From JBNLAN01 sp050302175 (GTDB lineage: Bacteria > Pseudomonadota > Zetaproteobacteria > Mariprofundales > Mariprofundaceae), in assembly GCA_050302175.1 (NCBI GenBank), contig JBNLAN010000016.1:48477-112476 (forward strand): 64,000 nucleotides of DNA, given 5' to 3'. This document shows positions 24,753 to 33,432 of the stretch, piece after piece; position 1 is the first letter of the stretch, and every line of letters starts with the position of its first letter. The notes beneath the pieces are model-generated. The model worked only from the letters and a program-made list of their open reading frames with translations, did not search any database and was not told where the DNA came from. The translations under genes and the position numbers were made by a program.

Positions 24753-25700
24753 TCATGGGTAGCCGAGCCCAGCCAGCCGAATTTGCGAGGGGAGCATTGT
24801 CATACTCACCGAACCACCCCCACAGGGCTCGCCATCCAGTTCAGCTAGAACATGCTTCCCACACTCAATGTGAACCTCCCGGCCACGGAGATGCCGAATA
24901 CGCGGAGATTTCGGGGTCTTGCCGCGGTGCAACGCCAGCAGTGCCGAAAAAAGCTCAAACACGCCCATCTGGTCGGCAACCACAATGTCGAAAACACCAT
25001 CATCCAGACGCGCTTGCTCGCCTATACACATGCCTGCGCCGAAATAGCTACCGTTGGCAATTGCGATGAGCAGTTGCCGTTTGCCAAGCGGCACGAATTC
25101 ACCATCCACATACAACTCCATCGCTTCGGGCCGGTAGCTGGCAAGTGTTTGCAAAGTGCTCAGGATGAAGCTGGGTTTGCCGCCCAGTCTTTTGCCGGAG
25201 CGATTGACCCTCGTTGCTACAGCGCCTCCCAGCCCCACATCCGCAACATTGATAAAATATCGGGAGACGATTTTATGGCATGATTCATTCGCGATCCCGA
25301 AGCGAGCAAGCCCCACGTCACAATAAGCGGCAGGGCTCTCCAGCGCAAAACGAATGGCCTGTGCCACTCCTGTTGGCAAATCTAAATTGCGCGCAAAATC
25401 GCACCCGGTTCCGGTCGGCACCACACCCAGAATCGTATCACAACTAAGCAAACGACCATCTTCGTAAAAACCATTCACCACCTCGTTGAGCATGCCATCG
25501 CCACCTATCGCAATAATGCGGGTTGCACCGTGATGAATCGCCATACGCGCAAGCTCACTGGCGTGAGCTTCACGCTCAGTCATTACCACTTCCGCCTCTT
25601 GCAGCCCGGCAAGAGCATCTCGTTCAAGCCGCTGCCAAAGTCGCCCACAGCGACCTCCGCCACTATATGGATTGATAATAAAAACGACTTTTTCGGCCAC
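24753..25700 (-). CDS. Diacylglycerol kinase-family lipid kinase (YegS/DgkB type)
   Basis: The 315-residue protein has the DAGK catalytic domain: FIINPYSGGG at the N-terminus, IAIGGDGMLNEVVNGF near residue 80 and LGVVPTGTGCDFARNL near residue 110. A C-terminal beta-sandwich with the usual DGVFDIVVAD segment follows. It should phosphorylate a lipid or sphingoid-like diacylglycerol substrate at the inner membrane. The length is normal. It lies 14 bp downstream of tatD on the same strand. Confidence 0.9.
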   Translation of the reverse strand: MAEKVVFIINPYSGGGRCGRLWQRLERDALAGLQEAEVVMTEREAHASELARMAIHHGATRIIAIGGDGMLNEVVNGFYEDGRLLSCDTILGVVPTGTGCDFARNLDLPTGVAQAIRFALESPAAYCDVGLARFGIANESCHKIVSRYFINVADVGLGGAVATRVNRSGKRLGGKPSFILSTLQTLASYRPEAMELYVDGEFVPLGKRQLLIAIANGSYFGAGMCIGEQARLDDGVFDIVVADQMGVFELFSALLALHRGKTPKSPRIRHLRGREVHIECGKHVLAELDGEPCGGGSVSMTMLPSQIRLAGLGYP

Positions 25701-25714
25701 AATAACCGGAAACG

Positions 25715-26488
25715 TCAGGTGAGCCGAAACACGCGGCGCGCATTATCCGTAGTCTGCCGTGCCAATTCGGAAACCGGCAGACTCCTGACCTCGGCAAGGC
25801 ACTCCGCCACGTGTCGTACATAAGCGGGCTCATTGCGCTTCCCCCTGTGCGGCACAGGCGCCAGATAGGGCGCGTCGGTTTCGATCAGCAACATCTCAGG
25901 AGGCACCTTCGCCGCCACCTCACGCAGAGCCTGATTGTTTTTGAAGGTCACATTCCCCGAAAAAGAGATATACATGCCGAGATCAAGTGCAGCACTCGCT
26001 GTTTCCCAGTCAGCGGAGAAGCAGTGCATGATACCACCGCTTTCGCCGATCTCCTCCTCCTGTAGCACGCGGATACTGTCAGTGTCGGCATCTCGGTTGT
26101 GCACGATCACGGGCTTATCGAGCCGTTGTGCCGCTCGAATATGGGTGCGGAAACGCTCCTCCTGCACAGCCGGATCGACATGGTGCCGGAAAAAATCCAG
26201 CCCGGTCTCGCCAATTGCTACGCAACGAGGATGATTGGCAAGCTCACATAACAAATCGACGGAAGGTTCGTGTTCGATTTCGTGATTCGGGTGAATGCCG
26301 ACGCTGAACCAGACATGATTGTGCGCCTCGGCCAACCCCTTCAAACGTGATACATGCTCGTAATCGACCCCGACCACAACACATCCTTCCACACCGGCCT
26401 CGTCCATGCGCGCAAAAACCGCCTCGCGATCATCCGTGTAGTGTGGAAAATCGAGATGGCAGTGCGTATCGAACAACGAATCACTCAC
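25715..26488 (-). CDS. tatD: TatD-family metal-dependent hydrolase (DNase)
   Basis: The 257-residue TIM-barrel hydrolase has the TatD metal motifs: DTHCHLDF at the N-terminus, AIGETGLDFFRHH (Glu ligand), PVIVHNRDA, GIMHCFS and LLIETDAPYLAP. It is a 3'-5' nuclease of the TatD/YcfH group; a D-aminoacyl-tRNA deacylase role is not excluded. It overlaps the end of the cbbY-like gene by eight bases. Confidence 0.92.
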   Translation of the reverse strand: MSDSLFDTHCHLDFPHYTDDREAVFARMDEAGVEGCVVVGVDYEHVSRLKGLAEAHNHVWFSVGIHPNHEIEHEPSVDLLCELANHPRCVAIGETGLDFFRHHVDPAVQEERFRTHIRAAQRLDKPVIVHNRDADTDSIRVLQEEEIGESGGIMHCFSADWETASAALDLGMYISFSGNVTFKNNQALREVAAKVPPEMLLIETDAPYLAPVPHRGKRNEPAYVRHVAECLAEVRSLPVSELARQTTDNARRVFRLT

Positions 26489-27236
26489 CCATGATCTCCT
26501 TTAAATGGCGAAGCTCGACATGATGCACGTCCAGCTTATGCGGATTGGCAAGCACCTCGACCGCAGCCCCCCCCGGCTCACCCAGCTCGGAGACCACCAG
26601 ATCTGCACCGTTGAAATCGTGACTACGTGTATAATCGTTAACGGTCACCACGCACCTCACCCCTGCCGCCCTGGCCGATTTCAGGCCATTCTCCGAATCT
26701 TCCAGCGCCAGCGTCTCTTCCGGATGCACCCCAAGCTGCTGCATGGCATAGGTATAAATATCCGGAGCAGGTTTTTTGGCGGGCACAATATCACCCGCAG
26801 CCAGTACGGCAAAACGGTCAAACCACTCGCGTCCCAAAGAGTGCTCGATCAAGGAATCAAGTGCGGCAGGCGTAGTGGTGGTCGCAACACCCAGCGTAAT
26901 GCCTGCCGCATAGGCCTCTTCCAGCAGACGGCGCACGCCCGGGCGAAGCGGGATACGCCCCTCGGCTATCAGATTCTGGTAATGGATGGTTTTGCGCGCA
27001 TGCAGATTGGCAATCTGCTCAGTGGGCATCTCTGTCATGTCACCGCGTTCGATATCATATCGGATACGCTCCTTGCCGCCAGTCACCTCCAGCAACTCCC
27101 CATAGGTTGGCACATCCCATTCACGATCATGTCCGGCTTCCGAAAAGGCCATGTTAAAAGCCACACGATGCCCATCTCGTTCGGTATCAGCCAGCGTGCC
27201 ATCCACATCCCACAGGATGCATTGTAAATCTGCCAT
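26481..27236 (-). CDS. cbbY: CbbY-type HAD phosphatase
   Basis: The 251-residue HAD hydrolase has DVDGTLADTERDGHR, VATTTT, KPAPDIYTYA and EDSENGLKSA. The segment from the first motif through GELLEVTGGKERIRYDIE is characteristic of CbbY, which removes the RubisCO inhibitor xylulose-1,5-bisphosphate. The ATG at 27236 follows GGGGGAACG; the longer frame to 27359 crosses the divergent clpS start. Its presence hints at a Calvin cycle elsewhere in the genome (inference), since no RubisCO genes are in this window. Confidence 0.85.
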   Translation of the reverse strand: MADLQCILWDVDGTLADTERDGHRVAFNMAFSEAGHDREWDVPTYGELLEVTGGKERIRYDIERGDMTEMPTEQIANLHARKTIHYQNLIAEGRIPLRPGVRRLLEEAYAAGITLGVATTTTPAALDSLIEHSLGREWFDRFAVLAAGDIVPAKKPAPDIYTYAMQQLGVHPEETLALEDSENGLKSARAAGVRCVVTVNDYTRSHDFNGADLVVSELGEPGGAAVEVLANPHKLDVHHVELRHLKEIMGE

Positions 27237-27294
27237 CGTTCCCCCTTGTACGACCAGCTTGAAGCAAATTGCCTGCATGCGTAAGCTACTCATT

Positions 27295-27627
27295 ATGAGT
27301 GAGCTGAAAACCTCTATAACCCATGCTTCGGATGTGGAGACGCGTACCGGGCGTCCCAAGCTGGAAAAGCCCCCGATGTATCGGGTCTATATGTTAAATG
27401 ACGATTTCACACCTATGGATTTTGTGGTTGATATCCTGATTCGATTCTTTCATAAATCCGAGGCGGAGGCGACAACGCTGATGTTGCAGATCCATCATCA
27501 TGGCAAAGCGCTATGCGGCATCTATCCGCACGACATTGCTGAAAGTAAGGTGGACAAGGTCGAAGATCACAGTCAGAAAAACGGATACCCGTTACGCTGC
27601 AGTCTCGAAAAGAGCAGTGACCGTTGA
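27295..27627 (+). CDS. clpS: ATP-dependent Clp protease adaptor ClpS
   Basis: The 110-residue adaptor delivers N-degron substrates to ClpA. It has MYRVYMLNDDFTPMDFVVDIL, HKSEAEATTLMLQIHHHGKALCGIY and the C-terminal strand of the ClpS fold. The start at 27295 (MSELKTSITH) gives the usual length; the longer frame would overlap cbbY. It is divergent from cbbY (58-bp gap) and 43 bp upstream of clpA. Confidence 0.93.
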   Translation: MSELKTSITHASDVETRTGRPKLEKPPMYRVYMLNDDFTPMDFVVDILIRFFHKSEAEATTLMLQIHHHGKALCGIYPHDIAESKVDKVEDHSQKNGYPLRCSLEKSSDR

Positions 27628-27670
27628 AAAGGCTGAATAAAAAGGTTACGTGCAAGGCGGAGGTTGGCCC

Positions 27671-29929
27671 ATGGGCATATTGAGTGAAGACCTTGAACAA
27701 ACACTGAACGACATCTTTCAGGAAGCACACGTGCGCCGAAGCGAGTTTGTTACTGTCGAGCACCTGCTGCTTGGCCTTATCGACAATCCTTCCGCAAAAA
27801 AAGTTCTTGAGGCCTGCAAGGCCGACCTCCCCCTGCTGCAGAGCCAGTTGAGCAGCTATATCGACGAACATGTACGAATGCTTCCACTGGATGACGGTGA
27901 AACTACCGCCAGCGTCGGATTGCAGCGTGTCATCCAGCGCGCGGTGATGCAGGTGCAGGCTTCGGGTAAACTTGAGGTTACTGGCGCGCATATTCTCGTT
28001 GCTATCTTTTCAGAGAAGGAGTCGCACGCCGTTTACTATCTTGCCGGCATGGATATTACCCGTCTTGATGTCATCAACTATATGGCGCACGGCACCGTGA
28101 AGCAGGATCAGCCGGGCATTGAAGGCGAAACCGCTGACGAGCAGGCCGAGATCGAGGGAAAGAAACCCAAAGGCGCCCCGCTCGACCGTTTCTGCATCAA
28201 CCTGAATCAACAGGCCGAGGCCGGAAAAATCGACCCTCTGATCGGCCGCGATGCCGAACTGTTGCGTCTGGTACATATCCTCTGCCGCCGCCGAAAGAAC
28301 AATCCGATTCTGGTTGGCGAAGCAGGCGTAGGCAAAACCGCACTGGCCGAAGGACTAGCCTTGAAAATCGTTCAAGGTGACATTCCGGATGTGATGGCCA
28401 ACGCACAGGTGTTTGCACTGGATATGGGCGCCCTGCTGGCCGGCACCAAGTTCCGCGGCGATTTTGAGGAGCGCCTGAAGGAGGTGCTCAAGTCTCTCAA
28501 AAAGCAGGAGCATGCCATCCTGTTTATTGATGAAATTCACACCATTATCGGTGCGGGTGCAGCCAGTGGCGGCACCATGGATGCTTCCAACCTTCTGAAA
28601 CCTGCCCTTGCGTCCGGAGAGCTGCGCTGTATTGGTGCCACCACGCATCAGGAGTTTCGGCAGATTTTTGAAAAAGACCACGCGCTCTCGCGTCGTTTCC
28701 AGAAAATCGATATCGATGAGCCGAGTATCGACGACACCATTCACATTCTGCGCGGCCTGAAAAGCCGTTTCGAAGATCACCATAGTGTCAGCTACAGTCA
28801 GCAAGCAATCGTTTCGGCGGCTGAGCTGGCCTCACGCTATATCACCGACCGGCGCCTGCCCGACTCCGCTATCGACGTGCTCGACGAAGCAGGTGCTTCC
28901 GTGCGCATTCGCGGTGCCGGCAAGCGCAAAAAACAGATCACCGTCACCGACATTGAAAAGGTGATCGCCTCAATGGCGCGTATACCAAATGCACAGGTCA
29001 ATGCCAGCGACCGAGAGGCGCTGGAAAAACTCGAACGTAACTTGAAGTTCTCGGTATTTGGGCAGGACGAGGCCATCCGCCAACTCTCAGCCAGCATCAA
29101 GCTCTCAAGGGCCGGACTCTCCCATCCGGAAAAACCGATCGGGTCCTTCCTGTTTACCGGCCCCACCGGTGTGGGCAAAACCGAGGTGGCTCGCCAGCTT
29201 TCACGCATCCTCGGCATCGACCTGATTCGCTTCGATATGTCGGAATATATGGAGGCGCATGCCGTCTCCCGCCTGATCGGCTCGCCTCCAGGCTATGTGG
29301 GCTTCGAGCAGGGAGGCCTGCTCACAGAAAGCATCAATAAATCACCGCATGCCGTACTGCTGCTCGATGAGATCGAAAAAGCGCACCCCGATATTTTCAA
29401 TGTGCTTTTGCAGGTCATGGATCATAGCAAGCTGACCGACAATGCCGGACGCACTGCCGATTTCAGGCACATCATCCTGATTATGACGAGCAATGCAGGC
29501 GCCTTCGAAATGCAACAAGGTACCATCGGTTTTACGCCGAAGCCGCGTGCCGGCGATGACACTGCAGCTATCAAACGTATCTTCTCGCCGGAGTTCCGCA
29601 ATCGCCTGGATGCGATCATTCCGTTTGCCACACTGGATGAGGAGACCATCGTGCATGTGGTCGATAAGCTGATTATGGAGCTGGAAACCCAGCTGCAGGA
29701 GAAGCACGTGGAGATTGAGCTCGACCAGAATGCACGCCTGTGGCTGGCACGCCACGGCTATGATCCACAAATGGGTGCAAGACCGATGGCGCGCCTGATT
29801 CAGGATCGCATTAAGAAGCCATTGGCCGAAGCGATTCTGTTCGGCGAACTGCGTAAAGGCGGGCATGCAATTATTCGCATGAAAGATGATGATATCGAAG
29901 TATGCTGCCAAGATAGCATTCCCGCCTGA
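27671..29929 (+). CDS. clpA: ATP-dependent Clp protease ATP-binding subunit ClpA
   Basis: The 752-residue AAA+ unfoldase has an N-domain (MGILSEDLEQTLNDIFQEA) and two AAA modules with Walker A sites GEAGVGKTAL (about residue 215) and GPTGVGKTEV (about 495). An IGF-type ClpP-binding loop is visible (GTIGFTPK). ATG 27671 has a GGCGGAGG site; a GTG at 27650 is less likely. It works with ClpS and ClpP; clpP is not in the window. Confidence 0.95.
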   Translation: MGILSEDLEQTLNDIFQEAHVRRSEFVTVEHLLLGLIDNPSAKKVLEACKADLPLLQSQLSSYIDEHVRMLPLDDGETTASVGLQRVIQRAVMQVQASGKLEVTGAHILVAIFSEKESHAVYYLAGMDITRLDVINYMAHGTVKQDQPGIEGETADEQAEIEGKKPKGAPLDRFCINLNQQAEAGKIDPLIGRDAELLRLVHILCRRRKNNPILVGEAGVGKTALAEGLALKIVQGDIPDVMANAQVFALDMGALLAGTKFRGDFEERLKEVLKSLKKQEHAILFIDEIHTIIGAGAASGGTMDASNLLKPALASGELRCIGATTHQEFRQIFEKDHALSRRFQKIDIDEPSIDDTIHILRGLKSRFEDHHSVSYSQQAIVSAAELASRYITDRRLPDSAIDVLDEAGASVRIRGAGKRKKQITVTDIEKVIASMARIPNAQVNASDREALEKLERNLKFSVFGQDEAIRQLSASIKLSRAGLSHPEKPIGSFLFTGPTGVGKTEVARQLSRILGIDLIRFDMSEYMEAHAVSRLIGSPPGYVGFEQGGLLTESINKSPHAVLLLDEIEKAHPDIFNVLLQVMDHSKLTDNAGRTADFRHIILIMTSNAGAFEMQQGTIGFTPKPRAGDDTAAIKRIFSPEFRNRLDAIIPFATLDEETIVHVVDKLIMELETQLQEKHVEIELDQNARLWLARHGYDPQMGARPMARLIQDRIKKPLAEAILFGELRKGGHAIIRMKDDDIEVCCQDSIPA

Positions 29930-29947
29930 CCCTCCCGAAGCGCCATT

Positions 29948-30490
29948 TTGAAATCAGATCACCGCTCCGGTAAAAACATACCGCCAAAAACCTACACAGA
30001 TCAGCTAAGCTTCGAGGGAGGTGATATCACACTGCAACCCATCGGCTATACCGACTCCCCTTTCAAGGAGCGCTTCGCCGCCCCGCGCCAGCCCGCCTTG
30101 CGAACCGATGTGCCGGGCATCATTCGATTGAACAAAGGGCTTAATTTCGACAAGGCGCTGGCCGACCTTGATCGTTTTTCTCATATCTGGGTGATCTACT
30201 GGATGCATCTGAATCAGGGCTGGAATCCAACAGTAATTCCACCGCGCGGCCCGCGCACGCGCCGCGGCCTATTTTCAACCCGGGCGCCACATCGCCCAAA
30301 CAGCCTTGGTTTGTCTGCGGTCAGGCTGGTGAAGATCAAAGGCCTGGAAATCCATATTCAGGGACATGACCTGCTGGATGGCACCCCTGTACTCGATATC
30401 AAGCCCTACATTCCGTTCGCCGACTGCATTGAAGATGCGAGTAACGGCTGGCTGGAGGAGATGGACCTCGATACCCAAACCAAGAAGTGA
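29948..30490 (+). CDS. trmO: tRNA (N6-threonylcarbamoyladenosine37-N6)-methyltransferase TrmO
   Basis: The 180-residue protein belongs to the YaeB/TsaA family: LQPIGYTDSPFKERFAAPRQP, DRFSHIWVIYWMHLN and RGLFSTRAPHRPNSLGLSAVRL, followed by DLLDGTPVLDIKPYIPFAD. TrmO uses S-adenosylmethionine to methylate t6A37 in some tRNAs. The frame has only a TTG start at 29948; no in-frame ATG precedes the conserved domain. The protein is somewhat shorter than the E. coli form, which has a C-terminal extension. Confidence 0.9.
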   Translation: MKSDHRSGKNIPPKTYTDQLSFEGGDITLQPIGYTDSPFKERFAAPRQPALRTDVPGIIRLNKGLNFDKALADLDRFSHIWVIYWMHLNQGWNPTVIPPRGPRTRRGLFSTRAPHRPNSLGLSAVRLVKIKGLEIHIQGHDLLDGTPVLDIKPYIPFADCIEDASNGWLEEMDLDTQTKK

Positions 30491-30546
30491 AATAATCCCT
30501 TCACTCTTCGCTTGACGAATATGCACGGCTATCGAGAATCAAGCTC

Positions 30547-32628
30547 ATGCAGTGTCCTTCGTGTGGTAACTATTTTGATGACAAACAGGTGTTCTGCACT
30601 TCATGTCGCTCTATCCTCAAACATGATGGAAAACCTGCCCTGCTCGACCACTATCGTCTGGTCGAAAAAATCGGTGAAGGCGGTATGGGCGTTGTTTACC
30701 ATGCCATTGACGAAAACGACCACACCGATGTGGCCATCAAGGTGTTGCACCAGCATCTGCTGGGAGACCCGGTACAGGTCGAACGCTTCCGCCGCGAAGC
30801 CCACATGCATGGGCAACTTCACCACCCGAATATCATTAACCTGATCGAAGTCTACGAAGGCAACGGCATCATGGGTATGGTCATGGAGCTGGTCAAAGGC
30901 TGCTCGCTCAAGCGTTATCTGAACTTCCGCAAGATTCCATCCTGGCCCGAAGTCGTCACCCTTTCGCAAGGCATCCTGACCGGCCTTTCTGCCGCACACG
31001 ACCAGCATGTTGTGCATCGCGACCTGAAGCTTTCCAATGTATATCTGGGAGACAACGGCAGCATCAAACTGCTGGATTTTGGTCTCGCCAAAAGCAAGGA
31101 TGCCCGAAAAGACATTACACAGAGTGGCGTCACAGTCGGCTCATATTACTATATGTCGCCGGAGCAAATCACCGGCAAAGAGGTCACTGCCCGTGCCGAC
31201 CTGTATGCCTTTGGTATTATGCTCTACCGCATCTGCGCAGGCGTACTCCCATTCATCTCGTACAGCGGCGGTGAATTCGAAATCATGGAGAAGCAGGTGC
31301 GCCAGACGCCCGAGCCACCGAAGAATCATAATGGCGATATTCCTGCCCAGCTTTCCGACCTGATCATGGCGCTGCTCGAAAAGAACCCGGATGATCGTCC
31401 GCAGAGCTGCGCAGAGGTTCTGAAAACGATTGAAAGCATCGCAAAACCGGCTCCGCTGCAGAAGATTCGCTCCAAGAACAACCTTAAAAAGCAGCTGGAT
31501 TTCTCAGAGCTAAATGAGGATAAAAGCAAGCGACCGAAAAAAGAGGATGGCAGCGGTGAAAACTTCACTGACACAACCTCCGGGACTGATTTAAGCGCCC
31601 ATGATATAAAAGGCGCGCCTCCTCCGCCCAACAGCATGTTGTGGGCATTTCGTAAAACGTCTCCTTTAGCGCCGGATATTCTTCCGCTTGATCTGCGCTC
31701 CCCGCCACCAATTTCGGCACAGGTGCTGACCCGCCTGAAAAAAGCAATCAGGGACATCCCGCCCCTGCCTGAGGTCTGGTACAAGGTGCAGGATCTGATG
31801 AATGATCCACAGGCTACACCGATGGATCTTGGGCAGGCGATTGAGCAGGACCCGGTACTCACCGAGCATATCCTCGCGCTCACCAATTCGCCCGCATACA
31901 ACATGGGCGACTCGGCCCGCGTGACCAATGTTGCCGTTGCAATTACTCGCCTTGGCATGAACGCCGCACACGACCTGATCCTGCAAAATGTGGTGCCAAA
32001 ACTTGGGAACCATGGCAATAAATCGGATAATGAAATCCAGCAGATATGGTTTCACAGTCAGGCCATCGCACTATTTGCCCGTATTCTCAGCGACTACGCC
32101 AGCGTGGTAGACCGCCACTCGGCCAGCCTGTTTGGCATGCTACACGATATCGGTAAGCTGGTGATTCTGCACATTGAGAGCGGAGCAAATCTCGAAGCGC
32201 TACGCCGCAGCATCGAAAGCGGCACGCCTGCTCTGCGCGCAGAGTGGGATACGCTCGGCTATACCCATATTGACGCCGGTATGATGCTGGCGCTGCACTG
32301 GAAGCTACCTCGATCGGTGCACCGCTTTATCTATTTCCACCATCACCCTGACTGGCACCACCCCGAGCAGTGGCCGACGGACATCCAGGCCTCTTCCATG
32401 CTGATTCATATGTCCCACATCATCCTTCAGGATCTGCTGGATCATGATCGTATCGGTGATTCAGTATGGAATATCTGGTCGAAAGACATACGCAGCCATG
32501 TCGATGAATCGGAACGCATTCTGCACCACCCACTCAAATTGCCTTTAACCGATATTGCAGCCTATTCGCAAATCAAACAGGAGCTGGCACGGCTGGAGAT
32601 GACCTTCCCGGATATTTTCCCGCAATAA
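30547..32628 (+). CDS. Zinc-ribbon / Ser-Thr protein kinase / HDOD fusion protein
   Basis: The 693-residue protein has three parts. Residues 3-20 form a zinc ribbon (C3-x2-C6-x10-C17-x2-C20). Residues about 36-300 form a Hanks-type kinase with the glycine loop GEGGMGVVY, K65 (VAIKVLH), the catalytic HRDLKLSN, DFGLAKS and SPEQ. After a polar linker (about 300-385), residues about 390-600 form an HDOD domain with IPPLPEVW and MLHDIGKL. It has no membrane helix, unlike many bacterial Ser/Thr kinases. HDOD proteins often act in signalling and biofilm control; the target is unknown. Confidence 0.9.
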   Translation: MQCPSCGNYFDDKQVFCTSCRSILKHDGKPALLDHYRLVEKIGEGGMGVVYHAIDENDHTDVAIKVLHQHLLGDPVQVERFRREAHMHGQLHHPNIINLIEVYEGNGIMGMVMELVKGCSLKRYLNFRKIPSWPEVVTLSQGILTGLSAAHDQHVVHRDLKLSNVYLGDNGSIKLLDFGLAKSKDARKDITQSGVTVGSYYYMSPEQITGKEVTARADLYAFGIMLYRICAGVLPFISYSGGEFEIMEKQVRQTPEPPKNHNGDIPAQLSDLIMALLEKNPDDRPQSCAEVLKTIESIAKPAPLQKIRSKNNLKKQLDFSELNEDKSKRPKKEDGSGENFTDTTSGTDLSAHDIKGAPPPPNSMLWAFRKTSPLAPDILPLDLRSPPPISAQVLTRLKKAIRDIPPLPEVWYKVQDLMNDPQATPMDLGQAIEQDPVLTEHILALTNSPAYNMGDSARVTNVAVAITRLGMNAAHDLILQNVVPKLGNHGNKSDNEIQQIWFHSQAIALFARILSDYASVVDRHSASLFGMLHDIGKLVILHIESGANLEALRRSIESGTPALRAEWDTLGYTHIDAGMMLALHWKLPRSVHRFIYFHHHPDWHHPEQWPTDIQASSMLIHMSHIILQDLLDHDRIGDSVWNIWSKDIRSHVDESERILHHPLKLPLTDIAAYSQIKQELARLEMTFPDIFPQ

Positions 32629-32631
32629 CGA

Positions 32632-33402
32632 CTAGTACCGCAGGCGGTACCAGAGCAATCCAAGGTATTCGTGCAACGCAGTGCTACTGTCGTTAAATGC
32701 CTTAAATGAGGGCATAAAACTACGCGCATCATAGGGCGTAAACTTCTGCAGATAAGCACATGGCGCCGGCACTGCTTTGAGCCCCGCCCGGAAAAAGCTC
32801 CACTGCGCGCGCCGCATATGTGTCGCAGAGGTCACCAGCACGACTTGCTCCACGCCATGACCGGAAAGCGTTGTTGCCATCATCGCAGCATTTTCCCATG
32901 TGGTTCGCGATTTCACCTCGGCATGAACACGTTCCGGGGCCAGATTCGCCACATCCAGCAACCATTGTCGCATGATTTCGCCCTCGGCACGGGTGGCTCC
33001 GGATTGATTCGCCAGCGGCATCCTTCCGCTGGCATAGACATCCAGCCCTGTCTGTTTTGCCAGAGATGCGGCATAAGCGATACGTTGCAGCGATGCATCG
33101 CTAAGTGCATCCGCACCGCCATATTCTGGCGCCATTTCGTTGCGCCCGCCTCCCAATACCACGATGGCGGCATAACCTTTAAGCATCGACTCTGAAAAGG
33201 GCGGGTAATGATTCTCAAGCGGCGCAACCAGAGCATCGCGCACAGGTTCGGTCGCAAGCAGCCATAGAGAGGCAGCTGCGAACACTAATAATACCTTACC
33301 CCAGCGCTTCGTAGAGAAACAGGTACCGATCCCGATCAGCACAACCAGTATACCGGGCGGCAACAGCCACTGTGCCAAAATCTTCGTACCTAACAGCTCC
33401 AG
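32632..33402 (-). CDS. ElyC/SanA/YdcF-family (DUF218) membrane protein
   Basis: The 256-residue protein has two N-terminal membrane helices (GILVVLIGIGTCF; VLLVFAAASLWLLA) and a DUF218 domain with AAIVVLGGG, a SASGRMP-like segment, ESR-type KSRTTWENA and LVTSATHMRRA. ElyC-like proteins affect envelope and peptidoglycan precursor metabolism. The start is unusual. The first standard codon is a TTG at 33378 without a site, but an ideal AGGAG lies seven bases before an in-frame CTG at 33402, so I place a CTG start there with caution. The domain call does not depend on it. Confidence 0.8.
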   Translation of the reverse strand: MELLGTKILAQWLLPPGILVVLIGIGTCFSTKRWGKVLLVFAAASLWLLATEPVRDALVAPLENHYPPFSESMLKGYAAIVVLGGGRNEMAPEYGGADALSDASLQRIAYAASLAKQTGLDVYASGRMPLANQSGATRAEGEIMRQWLLDVANLAPERVHAEVKSRTTWENAAMMATTLSGHGVEQVVLVTSATHMRRAQWSFFRAGLKAVPAPCAYLQKFTPYDARSFMPSFKAFNDSSTALHEYLGLLWYRLRY

Positions 33403-33432
33403 TTCCTGTCTCCTACATAACCCATCCCAGTG

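Noticed and set aside
26505..27227. 240-residue plus-strand ORF
   Set aside because: It is antisense to the CbbY-type gene and shows no family motifs.
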